64,000 nt of DNA from positions 558,001 to 622,000 of the forward strand of contig NZ_JBBCJO010000012.1 in NCBI RefSeq assembly GCF_037190085.1, written 5' to 3'. Source of the DNA: Gemmatimonas aurantiaca (GTDB lineage Bacteria; Gemmatimonadota; Gemmatimonadetes; Gemmatimonadales; Gemmatimonadaceae). Positions 53,271-62,127 of this stretch are shown piece after piece. The notes under the pieces are model-generated. The model did not search any database. It was not told the origin of the DNA and worked only from the letters and a program-made list of their open reading frames with translations. How positions within the stretch are numbered: position 1 is the stretch's first letter; every line of letters starts with the position of its first letter. The position numbers and the translations under genes were made by a program.

Positions 53271-54666
53271 GCCAGGCCTCCATTGCCTGCAGGGCACGCT
53301 CGGCAAACAGTTCGCGCTTGCGGACCTTGTCCTTCAGCACCTTGGCCGGCACGCCCTCGAGCTCATCGAGCAGACCAAAGTTGGCGTTCATCGGCTGGAA
53401 GTGCTTCGGATCGGCTTCCCGCAGATAACGATACAGCGCGCCGAGCATGGATGCGACGGGGGGCACGACGGGCTCCTCACCACGCAGCATACGCGAGAGA
53501 TTGATGCCGGCGATCAGTCCCGTCGCGCTGCTCTCGGTGTAGCCCTCCACACCGGTGATCTGCCCGGCGAAGAGCGTGGTCGGGGCATCCCGCAACGACA
53601 GGTGCGACGACAGGGCCGCCGGAGCGTTCACGTACGAATTGCGATGGATGCTGCCGTAGCGCAGAAACTCCGCCTCGGCGAGGCCCGGAATCATCCGGAA
53701 GACACGCGCCTGCTCAGGGATGCGCAGCCGCGTCTGGAATCCGACCAGATTCCACATGCGACCGCCGCGGTCCTCCATGCGGAGCTGCGCCACCGCCCAG
53801 GGCTTGCGATCGGTGCGCGGGTCGCGCAGCCCGATGGGCTTCATCGGACCGAAGCGCAACGTCTCCGGACCACGACGCGCCATCTCCTCCACGGGCATGC
53901 AGCCTTCGAAATACGGCACCGCGTCGAATTCGTGCGCCGTGAACTGATCGGCCGTCGTGAGCGCGGCGACGAACGCGTCGTATTCGTCCTTCGTGAATGG
54001 GCAGTTCAGGAACGCCCCTTCCTCACCCGCGCCTTCCATCGTCTCCTTGCCCCAGCGGGAAGCGCGGAATGCGATGCCCTGATCGATGGATTCCACCGAC
54101 ACCACCGGTGCGATCGCGTCGTAGAACGCGAGCGACTCCACTCCGAGTCGCGCGCGAATGCGTTCGGCCAGTGCGTCACTGGTGAGCGGACCGGTGGCGA
54201 TCACACCCACGTCCGGCAATTCGGTGACTTCTTCGCGCGTGACCGTGATGCGCGGATGGGCGTGCAATCGCTCGTGCACGCCCTGCGAAAAGACGTCGCG
54301 GTCGACCGTCAGCGCACTGCCCCCCGGTACGCGGGCTTCGTCGGCACAGGTGAGAATGAGCGAACCCAGCGCGCGCATCTCGGCCTTGAGCAGGCCATGG
54401 GCGTTGGAGGTCTCCGTGCTCTTGAACGTGTTCGAGCACACCAGCTCACCGAGACGCTCCGTCCGATGCGCCGCCGTGCCCCGTACGGGGCGCATCTCGT
54501 GGACCACGACGTCGTGCCCACGCTCCGCCAGCTGCCACGCCGCCTCACTGCCGGCGAGACCACCACCGACGATGTGCACCGGTGACGTCGCACCGCGATT
54601 CGTGTCGGACCTCGTCTCGGATTTCGTGTCGCGCTGCAAAAGCGGTGTCGTCATCGGGGTGCTCAC
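53239..54666 (-). CDS. trmFO: TrmFO, folate-dependent tRNA (uracil-54-C5)-methyltransferase
   Basis: 475 residues from a GTG at 54666 that overlaps the topA stop (GTGA). The FAD site VHIVGGGLAGSEAAWQLAERG follows a short Ser/Thr-rich lead. MRPVRGTAAHRTERLGELVCSNTFKS and FLNCPFTKDEYDAFV hold the two Cys residues important in the family. GQITGVEGYTESSATGL is typical of the GidA/TrmFO group. It makes ribothymidine-54 in tRNA with methylene-tetrahydrofolate. Confidence 0.95.
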   Translation of the reverse strand: MSTPMTTPLLQRDTKSETRSDTNRGATSPVHIVGGGLAGSEAAWQLAERGHDVVVHEMRPVRGTAAHRTERLGELVCSNTFKSTETSNAHGLLKAEMRALGSLILTCADEARVPGGSALTVDRDVFSQGVHERLHAHPRITVTREEVTELPDVGVIATGPLTSDALAERIRARLGVESLAFYDAIAPVVSVESIDQGIAFRASRWGKETMEGAGEEGAFLNCPFTKDEYDAFVAALTTADQFTAHEFDAVPYFEGCMPVEEMARRGPETLRFGPMKPIGLRDPRTDRKPWAVAQLRMEDRGGRMWNLVGFQTRLRIPEQARVFRMIPGLAEAEFLRYGSIHRNSYVNAPAALSSHLSLRDAPTTLFAGQITGVEGYTESSATGLIAGINLSRMLRGEEPVVPPVASMLGALYRYLREADPKHFQPMNANFGLLDELEGVPAKVLKDKVRKRELFAERALQAMEAWRDEHELLAHA

Positions 54667-57260
54667 GCCACCTCAGCGACGTCCTCGGCCTCCGCGGGTG
54701 TGGCCACATCCCACTCGTTGCCACACTTGAGGCACTTCCGGTAGTTGCCGCGCGTCTTGTTGCTCTTGGCTTCGGCGCCCACGTACCCGCACTCGGGACA
54801 GGTTTCGGGCACGGGCTTGTCCCACACGACGAAGTCGCAGTTGGGATAGTTCTCGCAACCGTAGAACGCCTTGCCGCGCTTCTTGCTGCGCCGTTCGGCG
54901 ATCTCACCGCCGTCCTTGGGACACTTCACGCCGGTGGGCATGGAACGCGTGCCGCGACACTTCGGGAATCGGCTGCACCCCAGGAAGTCGCCCGACCGTC
55001 CATGCCGGATGACCATGGGGGCACCACATTCCTGACAGAGATAGCTCGTGAGCTCCGCCGGCTTCTTCTCGCCCTTGATGGGGCGCGTGTACTTGCAGGC
55101 CTTGGGATGATTCTCACAGGCGATGAACGGTCCGAAGAAACCGCCTTTGGCCACCAGCTTGCCGCCGCACTCCGGGCAACGCTCGCTGGCCAGTCCGGAA
55201 AGATCGTACGCCTCCCCGATGAGCACATCGAGATCGTTGTCATTGAGCGTGCGCTGGAACGGCGTCCAGAAATCGCCCAGCGCATGCACCCAGTCGATCT
55301 CGCCGTCGGCGATCTTGTCGAGTTCCTCCTCCATCTGCGCGGTGAAGCCGACGTTGAACACATCGGGGAATTTCTTCACCATCACCTTCTCCACCGTTTC
55401 GCCCAGCGACGTGGGGAAGAACCGGCGCTGTTCGAGCGAGACGTAACGACGCTCGGCCAGCACGGAGATGATGGACGCATAGGTGGACGGCCGACCGATG
55501 CCTAGCCGCTCGAGTTCCTTCACGAGCGACGCTTCGGAGAAACGCGGTGGCGGCTCGGTGAAGTGCTGTGTGGGCGTGATGGCCTTCACGGGCACCTTCT
55601 CGTCCACGTCGAGCACCGGCAACGCCTGCTCGTCTTCGAGCGCCTTGGCGTCTCCCTCTTCGCGGGCTTCACGATAGAGCGCGAGGAAGCCCTGGAACTT
55701 CACGACGGAGCCCGTGGCGCGGAACAGATAGCGACGATCTCCCTCGGGTGTCTTCACCGGGATGTCGAAATCGACCGTGGTGGTGTCGAACACCGCGGGC
55801 GCCATCTGCGACGCCATGAAGCGCTGCCAGATGAGCTGATAGAGCTTGAACTGATCGGCCGTGAGATGCTTCTGCACATGCTCAGGACGACGCGATGGGT
55901 CGGTGGGACGCACGCCTTCGTGTGCATCCTGCGCATTGGCCTTGCCGCTCGGATAGAGCTGCGGGGCCGCCGCGAGGAAGTCGTCACCGAACTGCGCACG
56001 CAGAGTCTCGCGGGCGGCGTTGGCCGCATCTTCCGACACACGCGTGGAATCGGTACGCATGTACGTGATGAGGCCCGACGCGCCATCGATGCCGATGTCG
56101 ATGCCTTCGTACAGATCCTGCGCGAGGCGCATCGTGCGCTTGGAACCGAAACCCAGCTTCTTCGCCGCTTCCTGCTGCAGTGTGGACGTGGTGAATGGCG
56201 CCGCCGGGTTCTTGCGACGTTCGCGCCGCTTCACTTCGGTGACCACGAACTCCTTGCGTCCCTTCAGATCGGCAAGAATGCGCTCGGCTTCCTCACCCTT
56301 GTGGATTTCGGGCTTCTTGCCGTCCACCTGATGGAGCTTGGCCGTGAACGCCTGCTGCCCCTTCTGCAGATCGGCGGCGATGCTCCAGTACTCGACGGGT
56401 GTGAACGCGCGGATCTCGCGCTCCCGTTCCACGATGAGTCGCAGCGCCACGGTCTGCACACGGCCGGCGGACAGTCCTTTTTTCACGGTCTTCCACAGAA
56501 CCGGGCTGGCCTTGTATCCCACCAACCGGTCGAGCACCCGCCGGGCCTGCTGCGCTTCCACCTTGCGGTTGTCGATATCCGTGGGCTTCGCCATGGACTT
56601 GTGCACCGCGTCCTTGGTGATCTCATGGAACATCACGCGGCGGATGGGCGCCGAGACGGCGTGACGCCGGGGCTGCGTGAAATACTGCTCCACATGCCAG
56701 CCGATGGCTTCGCCTTCGCGATCAGGGTCGGTAGCGATGAAGATCTCGCGCGCACCCTTGGCGATCTTCTTCAGATCGGTGAGGATGTCTTCCTTGCCCT
56801 CGATGGTGACGTACTCGGGGGCAAAGCCGTGATCGATATCGATACCGAGCTTCTTGGCCGGCAGGTCGCGCACGTGGCCGACGGTGGCTTTCACCGTGTA
56901 GCCGCGGCCGAGGTACTTGCCGATGGTCTTGGCCTTGGCGGGCGACTCGACGATGACGAGCGACGTCCCGCCAGCCGGCGCCGGCTCGTCGTCCGGCAGA
57001 TCGACCGGCTCGGCGCGCAGCGCGGCCTTGCGGGCGGTCGCCTTACCGGCGGTCGCCTTGCCGGACGTGGCCTTCCCAGCCGCGGTCTTGCGGGCTGCGG
57101 TTTTCGAAGCCGGTGTCTTCCGGGCCGGCGCTTTCCGTGCGGTTTTTGCGGACGACGTGGCAGGCGCCTTGGCGCCAGCAGCCTTTGTGGCCGCCGTCGT
57201 CGTCGCTTTTTTCGCCGTCTTCTTTGTCGCCGCCTTTTTGGCAGCCTTCTTGATTGGCAT
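54663..57260 (-). CDS. topA: DNA topoisomerase I with histone H1-like N-terminal tail
   Basis: 865 residues. The Toprim domain starts at 101 (LVIVESPAKAKTIGKYLG), with DPDREGEA later. The catalytic Tyr is about residue 400 in GLITYMRTDSTR. The C-terminus has four four-Cys zinc modules (CPECGGKLV..., CQECGAPMV..., CPKDGGEIA..., CPECGYVGA...). It relaxes negative supercoils. Residues 1-82 are an extra Lys/Ala/Thr-rich tail (KKAAKKAATKKTAKK, SGKATAGKATARK) like histone H1; Lys-rich tails of TopA are usually C-terminal. Its ATG is 4 bp past the smg stop. Confidence 0.95.
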   Translation of the reverse strand: MPIKKAAKKAATKKTAKKATTTAATKAAGAKAPATSSAKTARKAPARKTPASKTAARKTAAGKATSGKATAGKATARKAALRAEPVDLPDDEPAPAGGTSLVIVESPAKAKTIGKYLGRGYTVKATVGHVRDLPAKKLGIDIDHGFAPEYVTIEGKEDILTDLKKIAKGAREIFIATDPDREGEAIGWHVEQYFTQPRRHAVSAPIRRVMFHEITKDAVHKSMAKPTDIDNRKVEAQQARRVLDRLVGYKASPVLWKTVKKGLSAGRVQTVALRLIVEREREIRAFTPVEYWSIAADLQKGQQAFTAKLHQVDGKKPEIHKGEEAERILADLKGRKEFVVTEVKRRERRKNPAAPFTTSTLQQEAAKKLGFGSKRTMRLAQDLYEGIDIGIDGASGLITYMRTDSTRVSEDAANAARETLRAQFGDDFLAAAPQLYPSGKANAQDAHEGVRPTDPSRRPEHVQKHLTADQFKLYQLIWQRFMASQMAPAVFDTTTVDFDIPVKTPEGDRRYLFRATGSVVKFQGFLALYREAREEGDAKALEDEQALPVLDVDEKVPVKAITPTQHFTEPPPRFSEASLVKELERLGIGRPSTYASIISVLAERRYVSLEQRRFFPTSLGETVEKVMVKKFPDVFNVGFTAQMEEELDKIADGEIDWVHALGDFWTPFQRTLNDNDLDVLIGEAYDLSGLASERCPECGGKLVAKGGFFGPFIACENHPKACKYTRPIKGEKKPAELTSYLCQECGAPMVIRHGRSGDFLGCSRFPKCRGTRSMPTGVKCPKDGGEIAERRSKKRGKAFYGCENYPNCDFVVWDKPVPETCPECGYVGAEAKSNKTRGNYRKCLKCGNEWDVATPAEAEDVAEVA

Positions 57261-57264
57261 CAGC

Positions 57265-57693
57265 TCAGTGAATCAGGGGGCGCTCCCGGCCCATGGCGCC
57301 ATCGTCGACTCCGATGTCTTCCGCGATGGCGCGGACATCCGTCAGAGTGATCCGGCCATCGACATGGATCAGCGCACGCTCCACGAGTTGCTCGAAGTCG
57401 ATAAGGTTCACGGCGCCGGCCCGGTGGAGTGAAATCAGATATCCCCAGGCGTCGGCGGCGAACCGACCACGCTCGTGAGGACCCTGCACCCGCAGAGATG
57501 GTTCCCGAGCATCGTTCGCGCCGCCCCACATCGGAGACGGCACAGTATCGCTGAACAGCAGGGAAAGAATCTCACCAATTTGACGCCGATCGTATCCTTG
57601 TGACGAAAGGTACGCCTCCACCTCTATCACATCGGTGTCGGCGGAGAATCTCTCCCGCAATTCGGCCACAACCGGCATCCAGCGATCGTCCAT
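57265..57693 (-). CDS. smg: Smg-family (DUF494) protein
   Basis: 142 residues. VIEVEAYLSSQGYDRRQIGEILSLL, then FAADAWGYLISLHRAGAVNLIDFEQLVERALIH, match the Smg family, a small acidic helical protein of unknown role found next to dprA/topA-type genes in proteobacteria. Here it also precedes topA by 4 bp, and aroK ends 3 bp upstream, so it is in the aroC-aroK-smg-topA-trmFO-xerC unit. Confidence 0.85.
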   Translation of the reverse strand: MDDRWMPVVAELRERFSADTDVIEVEAYLSSQGYDRRQIGEILSLLFSDTVPSPMWGGANDAREPSLRVQGPHERGRFAADAWGYLISLHRAGAVNLIDFEQLVERALIHVDGRITLTDVRAIAEDIGVDDGAMGRERPLIH

Positions 57694-57696
57694 TTC

Positions 57697-58287
57697 CTAA
57701 CCTATCTCCGGCGTCCTGCCGTGGGCAAGCGCCACGATGGAATCCGTAATGCGTTGCGGTTCAACAACTTCCACATTCAGAACCATATCGGCTTTCCCGT
57801 AGAGCCCGGCACGAGCCTCCCAAAGTGCCTGCATTTTTATGGATGGGTCCGCCTGCGCCAGCAACGGGCGCACCACACGCGACCGCGAGAGACGACGCAG
57901 GGCTTCGGCTGGCGATACCAGGAGATGGATGAGGTAGCCGGGTGGTCTGAGCAGTTCGATCACCCCGGCATTGGTCACCCAGCCGCCGCCAGGCGAGAGC
58001 ACCATGGGCGGAGCCGCGGCGAGTTCACGGGTCAATGCCACCTCCATCTCCCGGAACGCCACTTCCCCCCGCTCGGCGAAGATGCGGGCCACCGGCATCC
58101 CCGCCCGACGCTCGATCTCGACATCAAAATCGAGGAACGGACGACGCAGCGCTTTGGCCACGGCCCGCCCAACGGTGGTTTTACCCGCCCCCGGCAGGCC
58201 CACCAGAACGATATGTCCGTCGATCTGCCGGCCCGTCAGCCGGCCCGTGCGATCCTTGCGATTCGGGCGATCCGCGTGGTCAGGCAC
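57697..58287 (-). CDS. aroK: Shikimate kinase
   Basis: 196 residues from a GTG at 58287. Walker A GLPGAGKTTVG (30-40), shikimate-binding FLDFDVEIERRAGM, then FREMEVALTREL and GGGWVTN, and the lid RPLLAQADP. It phosphorylates shikimate in the chorismate pathway. It is 8 bp after aroC on the same strand. Confidence 0.94.
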   Translation of the reverse strand: MPDHADRPNRKDRTGRLTGRQIDGHIVLVGLPGAGKTTVGRAVAKALRRPFLDFDVEIERRAGMPVARIFAERGEVAFREMEVALTRELAAAPPMVLSPGGGWVTNAGVIELLRPPGYLIHLLVSPAEALRRLSRSRVVRPLLAQADPSIKMQALWEARAGLYGKADMVLNVEVVEPQRITDSIVALAHGRTPEIG

Positions 58288-58295
58288 CGGCAGGC

Positions 58296-59540
58296 TCAGG
58301 ACGCGGGCCCGTCGGCGTGGCGGTCGGCATGACCATCGACCCGGCTGTCGACCCGCGCGTCGAGCTGCCGGAGATAACCGTCGAGGTTGCGCCGGACTTC
58401 GTCCAGTGAATCACCGCCGAACTTCTCGAGCACCGCGTCTGCCAGCACCCAGGCGGCCATCGCCTCGGCGATCACGCCCATGGCCGGTACGGCAGTGACG
58501 TCACTGCGTTCCGCCACCGCCTGCGCCGCCTGCCCCGTGGCCATGTCGACCGTGCCCAGGGGCCGCATCAGCGTGGAAATGGGCTTCATGGCCACCCGGA
58601 CGACCAGCGGCTCACCGGTGGTCATGCCGCCTTCGGTGCCGCCGGCGCGGTTGGTGCGACGCCGGACATGACCTGCCCGCGTACGACCGGGCGCGGCTTC
58701 GATTTCATCGTGCACCTCGGCGCCGGTCCGGCGGGCCGTTTCGAAGCCCAGGCCGATCTCCACGCCCTTCACCGCGGGAATGGAGAGCATGGCCTGCCCC
58801 AACCGTCCGTCGATCCGGCGATCCCAGGACACATGCGAGCCCAGGCCCACCGGCAGCCCCGTCACCACGACTTCGCAGATGCCGCCCAGGGTGTTGCCCT
58901 CCCGCTTCGTCGTGTCGATGAGGGCGATCATGCGCGCTTCGGCGTCCCTGTCGAGCGTACGCAATGGCGACGCATCGGACGCGGCATTGAGATCCTGCGG
59001 CAGGTCGTCCGGTCTCGCCGCGTCGATTCCGCCGAGGTGCACGAGATGCGAACCGATGTGGATGCCCAGTTCGCGCAGCAGGACCCGGCAGATGGCGGCT
59101 GCGGCAACGCGGGCGGTGGTCTCACGCGCCGACGCGCGCTCGAGAATGTCCCGCGCATCGTCGCGGTCGTACTTGAGGATGCCCGTGAGATCGGCGTGCC
59201 CCGGACGCACACGGGTCACATGCCGCTTGCGCAGGCCACCGGTGTCGCCCTCACGCGGCGCGGGATCCATGATCTCCTGCCAATTCTTCCAGTCGCTGTT
59301 GCGGATCATCATCGCGATCGGCGAACCGAGCGTCTCACCGGCGCGCACACCCGACAGGAATTCGATGCGATCGGTTTCGATCTGCATGCGGCGTCCGCGT
59401 CCATAGCCCTGCTGACGCCGCGCCAGTTCGGTATCGACATCGACGGCCAGCAGGGGAACGCCGGCCGGCATTCCCTCGAGCACGGAAATCAGCGCGGGTC
59501 CATGGGACTCGCCAGCGGTGGTGAAGCGGAGGTTCGACAT
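58296..59540 (-). CDS. aroC: Chorismate synthase
   Basis: 414 residues from the ATG at 59540. The family patterns are clear: TAGESHGPALISVLEGMPAG near the start, RRQQGYGRGRRM, RPGHADLTGILKY and RASARETTARVAAAAI. It makes chorismate from EPSP with reduced FMN. It leads the run aroC-aroK-smg-topA-trmFO-xerC. It is a little longer than the E. coli enzyme. Confidence 0.96.
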   Translation of the reverse strand: MSNLRFTTAGESHGPALISVLEGMPAGVPLLAVDVDTELARRQQGYGRGRRMQIETDRIEFLSGVRAGETLGSPIAMMIRNSDWKNWQEIMDPAPREGDTGGLRKRHVTRVRPGHADLTGILKYDRDDARDILERASARETTARVAAAAICRVLLRELGIHIGSHLVHLGGIDAARPDDLPQDLNAASDASPLRTLDRDAEARMIALIDTTKREGNTLGGICEVVVTGLPVGLGSHVSWDRRIDGRLGQAMLSIPAVKGVEIGLGFETARRTGAEVHDEIEAAPGRTRAGHVRRRTNRAGGTEGGMTTGEPLVVRVAMKPISTLMRPLGTVDMATGQAAQAVAERSDVTAVPAMGVIAEAMAAWVLADAVLEKFGGDSLDEVRRNLDGYLRQLDARVDSRVDGHADRHADGPAS

Positions 59541-59650
59541 ATCCCGGAACGTAGACGGGAGGAGGGCCCGGCGTGTAGGGCGCGGACGCGGGAGCATGCT
59601 CCCGAATCCACCCACTCGCCGTGCGCCTCCTCCCGGAGTGCAGCGGAAGT

Positions 59651-59678
59651 CGATGGGAGCACCACGGTGCTCCCATCG
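59651..59678 (-). terminator. Hairpin downstream of the propeller lipoprotein
   Basis: CGATGGGAGCACC pairs perfectly with GGTGCTCCCATCG (13 bp, 2-nt spacer), 18 bp past the lipoprotein stop (59697). A second small palindrome GGGAGCATGCTCCC lies at 59590-59603. Both stand before aroC, so aroC probably has its own promoter. Confidence 0.6.
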
Positions 59679-59696
59679 TGTTCCAGACAGCTCGGT

Positions 59697-62105
59697 CTAC
59701 TGGCAGCTCGTGGTGAACGAGTCCGGCAGGGCGACCATGGTCACACCACGGATGGTGGCACCCACCAGCACGAGCTGGCCGTTCGGGCGCACCGCGGCAC
59801 GCACCGGACCGATGATCGGGTCGCGGATGGCCACCGAGGCGATCTTGCGATAGCAGTAGGTGTCGAACACATCGATCACGGGATCACTCGAGGCCACGAA
59901 AGCCAGGCGGGTGCGCAGCGTGGGTGAACGCGGCCCCGTGTTCAACGGATGGAAGTCGAGACCACCCGGGCTCGGTCGCGACTGCAGGATACCCTGCAGT
60001 CGGAGCGTGCTGTCGAACAGATAGGTGGAGTCGCCCTTCACCGCATTGAGTTCACCATCGAAGTTCACGCCCACCCCCTGAACCCGCGAGAAAGTGTTCG
60101 CGATGAAATCCGACACATCGAGCGGGCGCGAGATGCCGCGGTCGATCACGGGAAGCGGGGGCGTGAGATCGAAGCCCATCGTGGCGTCGTAGGTCATGGC
60201 CCGGCTGCCCAGCACCGGACCGCCTTCACCGAACACGGCCCGACGGAAGTTGCCCGAACCGCGCACGTAGGTGGTGTCACGGAACGCGAGCCGATCGATG
60301 CGGACCACGATGGAGTAGTCGTACGTGGAGCCGCCGGTGGTGACCTGCTGCTTGTACGGCACCAGCACCGAGTCCGATCCGACACCGCCCGCCGCGAAGC
60401 GCACGATTTCCAGGGTATCCGAGCGTCCCTGCGACTGTCCGATGGCCTGCTCGAAGAAGAAGTGCGTGGAGTGCTTCGAGAGGTTCTCCCAGCGGATCGA
60501 CCCCATGCTCGGGAACGGTTCCGTCTGGCCCGGCGTGGGCGTGGTGGAGTACACCGCGATCACATCCTCGCAGGGCGACGCGGCCGTGAGTCCGCCCTTG
60601 CACGTGCTCGCCAGATACTGCGGGCGATCACTGAAGTCGTGCACGGTGCGCTGCGTGATGACCTGATCGGTGTTCTGCGACTTGGTGGACGTGATCGTGT
60701 AGACGATGATGTTGGGCAGGGGGTAGCGATACACCTCGCGCCCACTGGCTCCCGCCTTGAGATCGACGTAGCTGATGTTCGTACCGCCGGAATTGGCGAC
60801 CATGAGCGTGTCGGCCATTTCGCCGGAGCGATTACGCGGCCAGGCAGCCAGTCCCCAGGGGCGTGAGCCCACGGCGATCGGCGTCCCGAACGTGGAATCC
60901 GCGAGACTGAACACCTCGAGCCAGTTGCGCTCGATGTTGCTCATGTAGAGGCGATCGTTGCGCTCGAAGTAGAGCGCATCGGCCAACTCGCCACCCTGCG
61001 GAAGGGCCCGGGTGTGACCGGCCACCACCATCACGGTGTCCTGCCGGAGCGCACCATTGCCGAAGCGGGCCACATCGCGGCGTCCGTTGGCGTTGCGCGC
61101 AAAGCCGTACACGGCCACCTGGGTGGGGAACACGCTGACCGGCACCCGCACGGTGAACGTGCGCACCAGGGTCGAGAACGTGCCGTCGGAGCTCACCGAA
61201 TCGGCCGCGAGCAGCTGTCCCGTGGTGGAGCGCACTTCGTAGCCCAGCGTGGAGATACCCACCGGATCGGTGGCTTCCACGAAGACCGTGTCGCGCACTT
61301 CGATGCGCTTCGCCACGCCATTGCGCACGACCGGCACGGTGTTGGCGTTGGCAGGGCTCTGCACGGCATACGAGACCGGGTTGCCCGGCACACGCTGGTT
61401 CAGCGAGTCGATGATGAACGGCGTGACCTGGATGGTCGCACCCCGCACCGAATCGGGGATGACGAGTGTGTCGAGGATCGCCACCGAGTCCTTGAGCGGC
61501 GACGAGAACTGCACCGAGTCCCTGGTGTTGTATGCACCGGAGATCTGATAGCCCAGCGTCCGCACGCGATAGCGGGCCTTGCCGGACAGGGAGAGCACCA
61601 GCGCCTTGCCGCTCACCACCGGCGAATTGGCCACCGGACTGGTGATCACCGACACCGGCGGCTCGAGGTTGCCGATCGTGAGCGCTACCCGTGCGGTATC
61701 GGACATGTTGCCGGCGCCGTCCGTGGCCACGGCGCGTGCCGTGACGGTGGCGCCGATGGGTGCGTTGGACGGCACGCGGATGTTGACGTACAGCGTCAGC
61801 GAGGTCACCGCGCTCGTCATCACGGTGTCGTACGCCGCCGTGATGCCGCCTTCGAGCAGCAGGCGCACGCGCTTGAGCCCGATGTTGTCGTTGGCGTTGA
61901 TGGTGACGGCCAGGAGCGAGTCCGCCGTGGGATTGCCCTTCGCCATCGCCACGGTGGGCTTGATGGTGTCGGCAAACGGCGGGTCGATGACCTCGTCGCC
62001 ATCACAGGCCCCGAGGGCGGCCAGCGCCGCGAGGGCGACCAGCGATGCGAGACGACGTGGCATGGTGGGGCGCATCGAGGTGCGCCCGGAGGTATGTGCG
62101 ATCAT
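59697..62105 (-). CDS. Large lipoprotein with Ig-like and beta-propeller-like regions
   Basis: 802 residues from the ATG at 62105 (ATGs at 62075 and 62063 are alternatives). The signal PRRLASLVALAALAALGACDGDE contains the lipobox Cys. Residues about 45-350 are three or so Ig-like sandwiches (KPTVAMAKGNPTADSLLAVTINANDNIGLKRVRLLLEGG, then similar units). The second half contains propeller-like phrases (ADALYFERNDRLYMSNIERNWLEVFSLAD, PWGLAAWPRNRSGEMADTLMVAN). It is 22 bp downstream of pilQ and may be exported and surface-bound. The function is unknown. Confidence 0.8.
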   Translation of the reverse strand: MIAHTSGRTSMRPTMPRRLASLVALAALAALGACDGDEVIDPPFADTIKPTVAMAKGNPTADSLLAVTINANDNIGLKRVRLLLEGGITAAYDTVMTSAVTSLTLYVNIRVPSNAPIGATVTARAVATDGAGNMSDTARVALTIGNLEPPVSVITSPVANSPVVSGKALVLSLSGKARYRVRTLGYQISGAYNTRDSVQFSSPLKDSVAILDTLVIPDSVRGATIQVTPFIIDSLNQRVPGNPVSYAVQSPANANTVPVVRNGVAKRIEVRDTVFVEATDPVGISTLGYEVRSTTGQLLAADSVSSDGTFSTLVRTFTVRVPVSVFPTQVAVYGFARNANGRRDVARFGNGALRQDTVMVVAGHTRALPQGGELADALYFERNDRLYMSNIERNWLEVFSLADSTFGTPIAVGSRPWGLAAWPRNRSGEMADTLMVANSGGTNISYVDLKAGASGREVYRYPLPNIIVYTITSTKSQNTDQVITQRTVHDFSDRPQYLASTCKGGLTAASPCEDVIAVYSTTPTPGQTEPFPSMGSIRWENLSKHSTHFFFEQAIGQSQGRSDTLEIVRFAAGGVGSDSVLVPYKQQVTTGGSTYDYSIVVRIDRLAFRDTTYVRGSGNFRRAVFGEGGPVLGSRAMTYDATMGFDLTPPLPVIDRGISRPLDVSDFIANTFSRVQGVGVNFDGELNAVKGDSTYLFDSTLRLQGILQSRPSPGGLDFHPLNTGPRSPTLRTRLAFVASSDPVIDVFDTYCYRKIASVAIRDPIIGPVRAAVRPNGQLVLVGATIRGVTMVALPDSFTTSCQ

Positions 62106-62127
62106 GGTGGAAAGATCCCCGTTCGCG

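Noticed and set aside
53245..54585. A 446-codon open frame antisense to trmFO
   Set aside because: Contains no recognisable domain, while trmFO has complete motifs on the other strand.
55563..57350. A 595-codon open frame antisense to topA and smg
   Set aside because: Shadow of topA; the Gly/Arg/Leu repeats mirror the Lys/Ala codons of the TopA tail.
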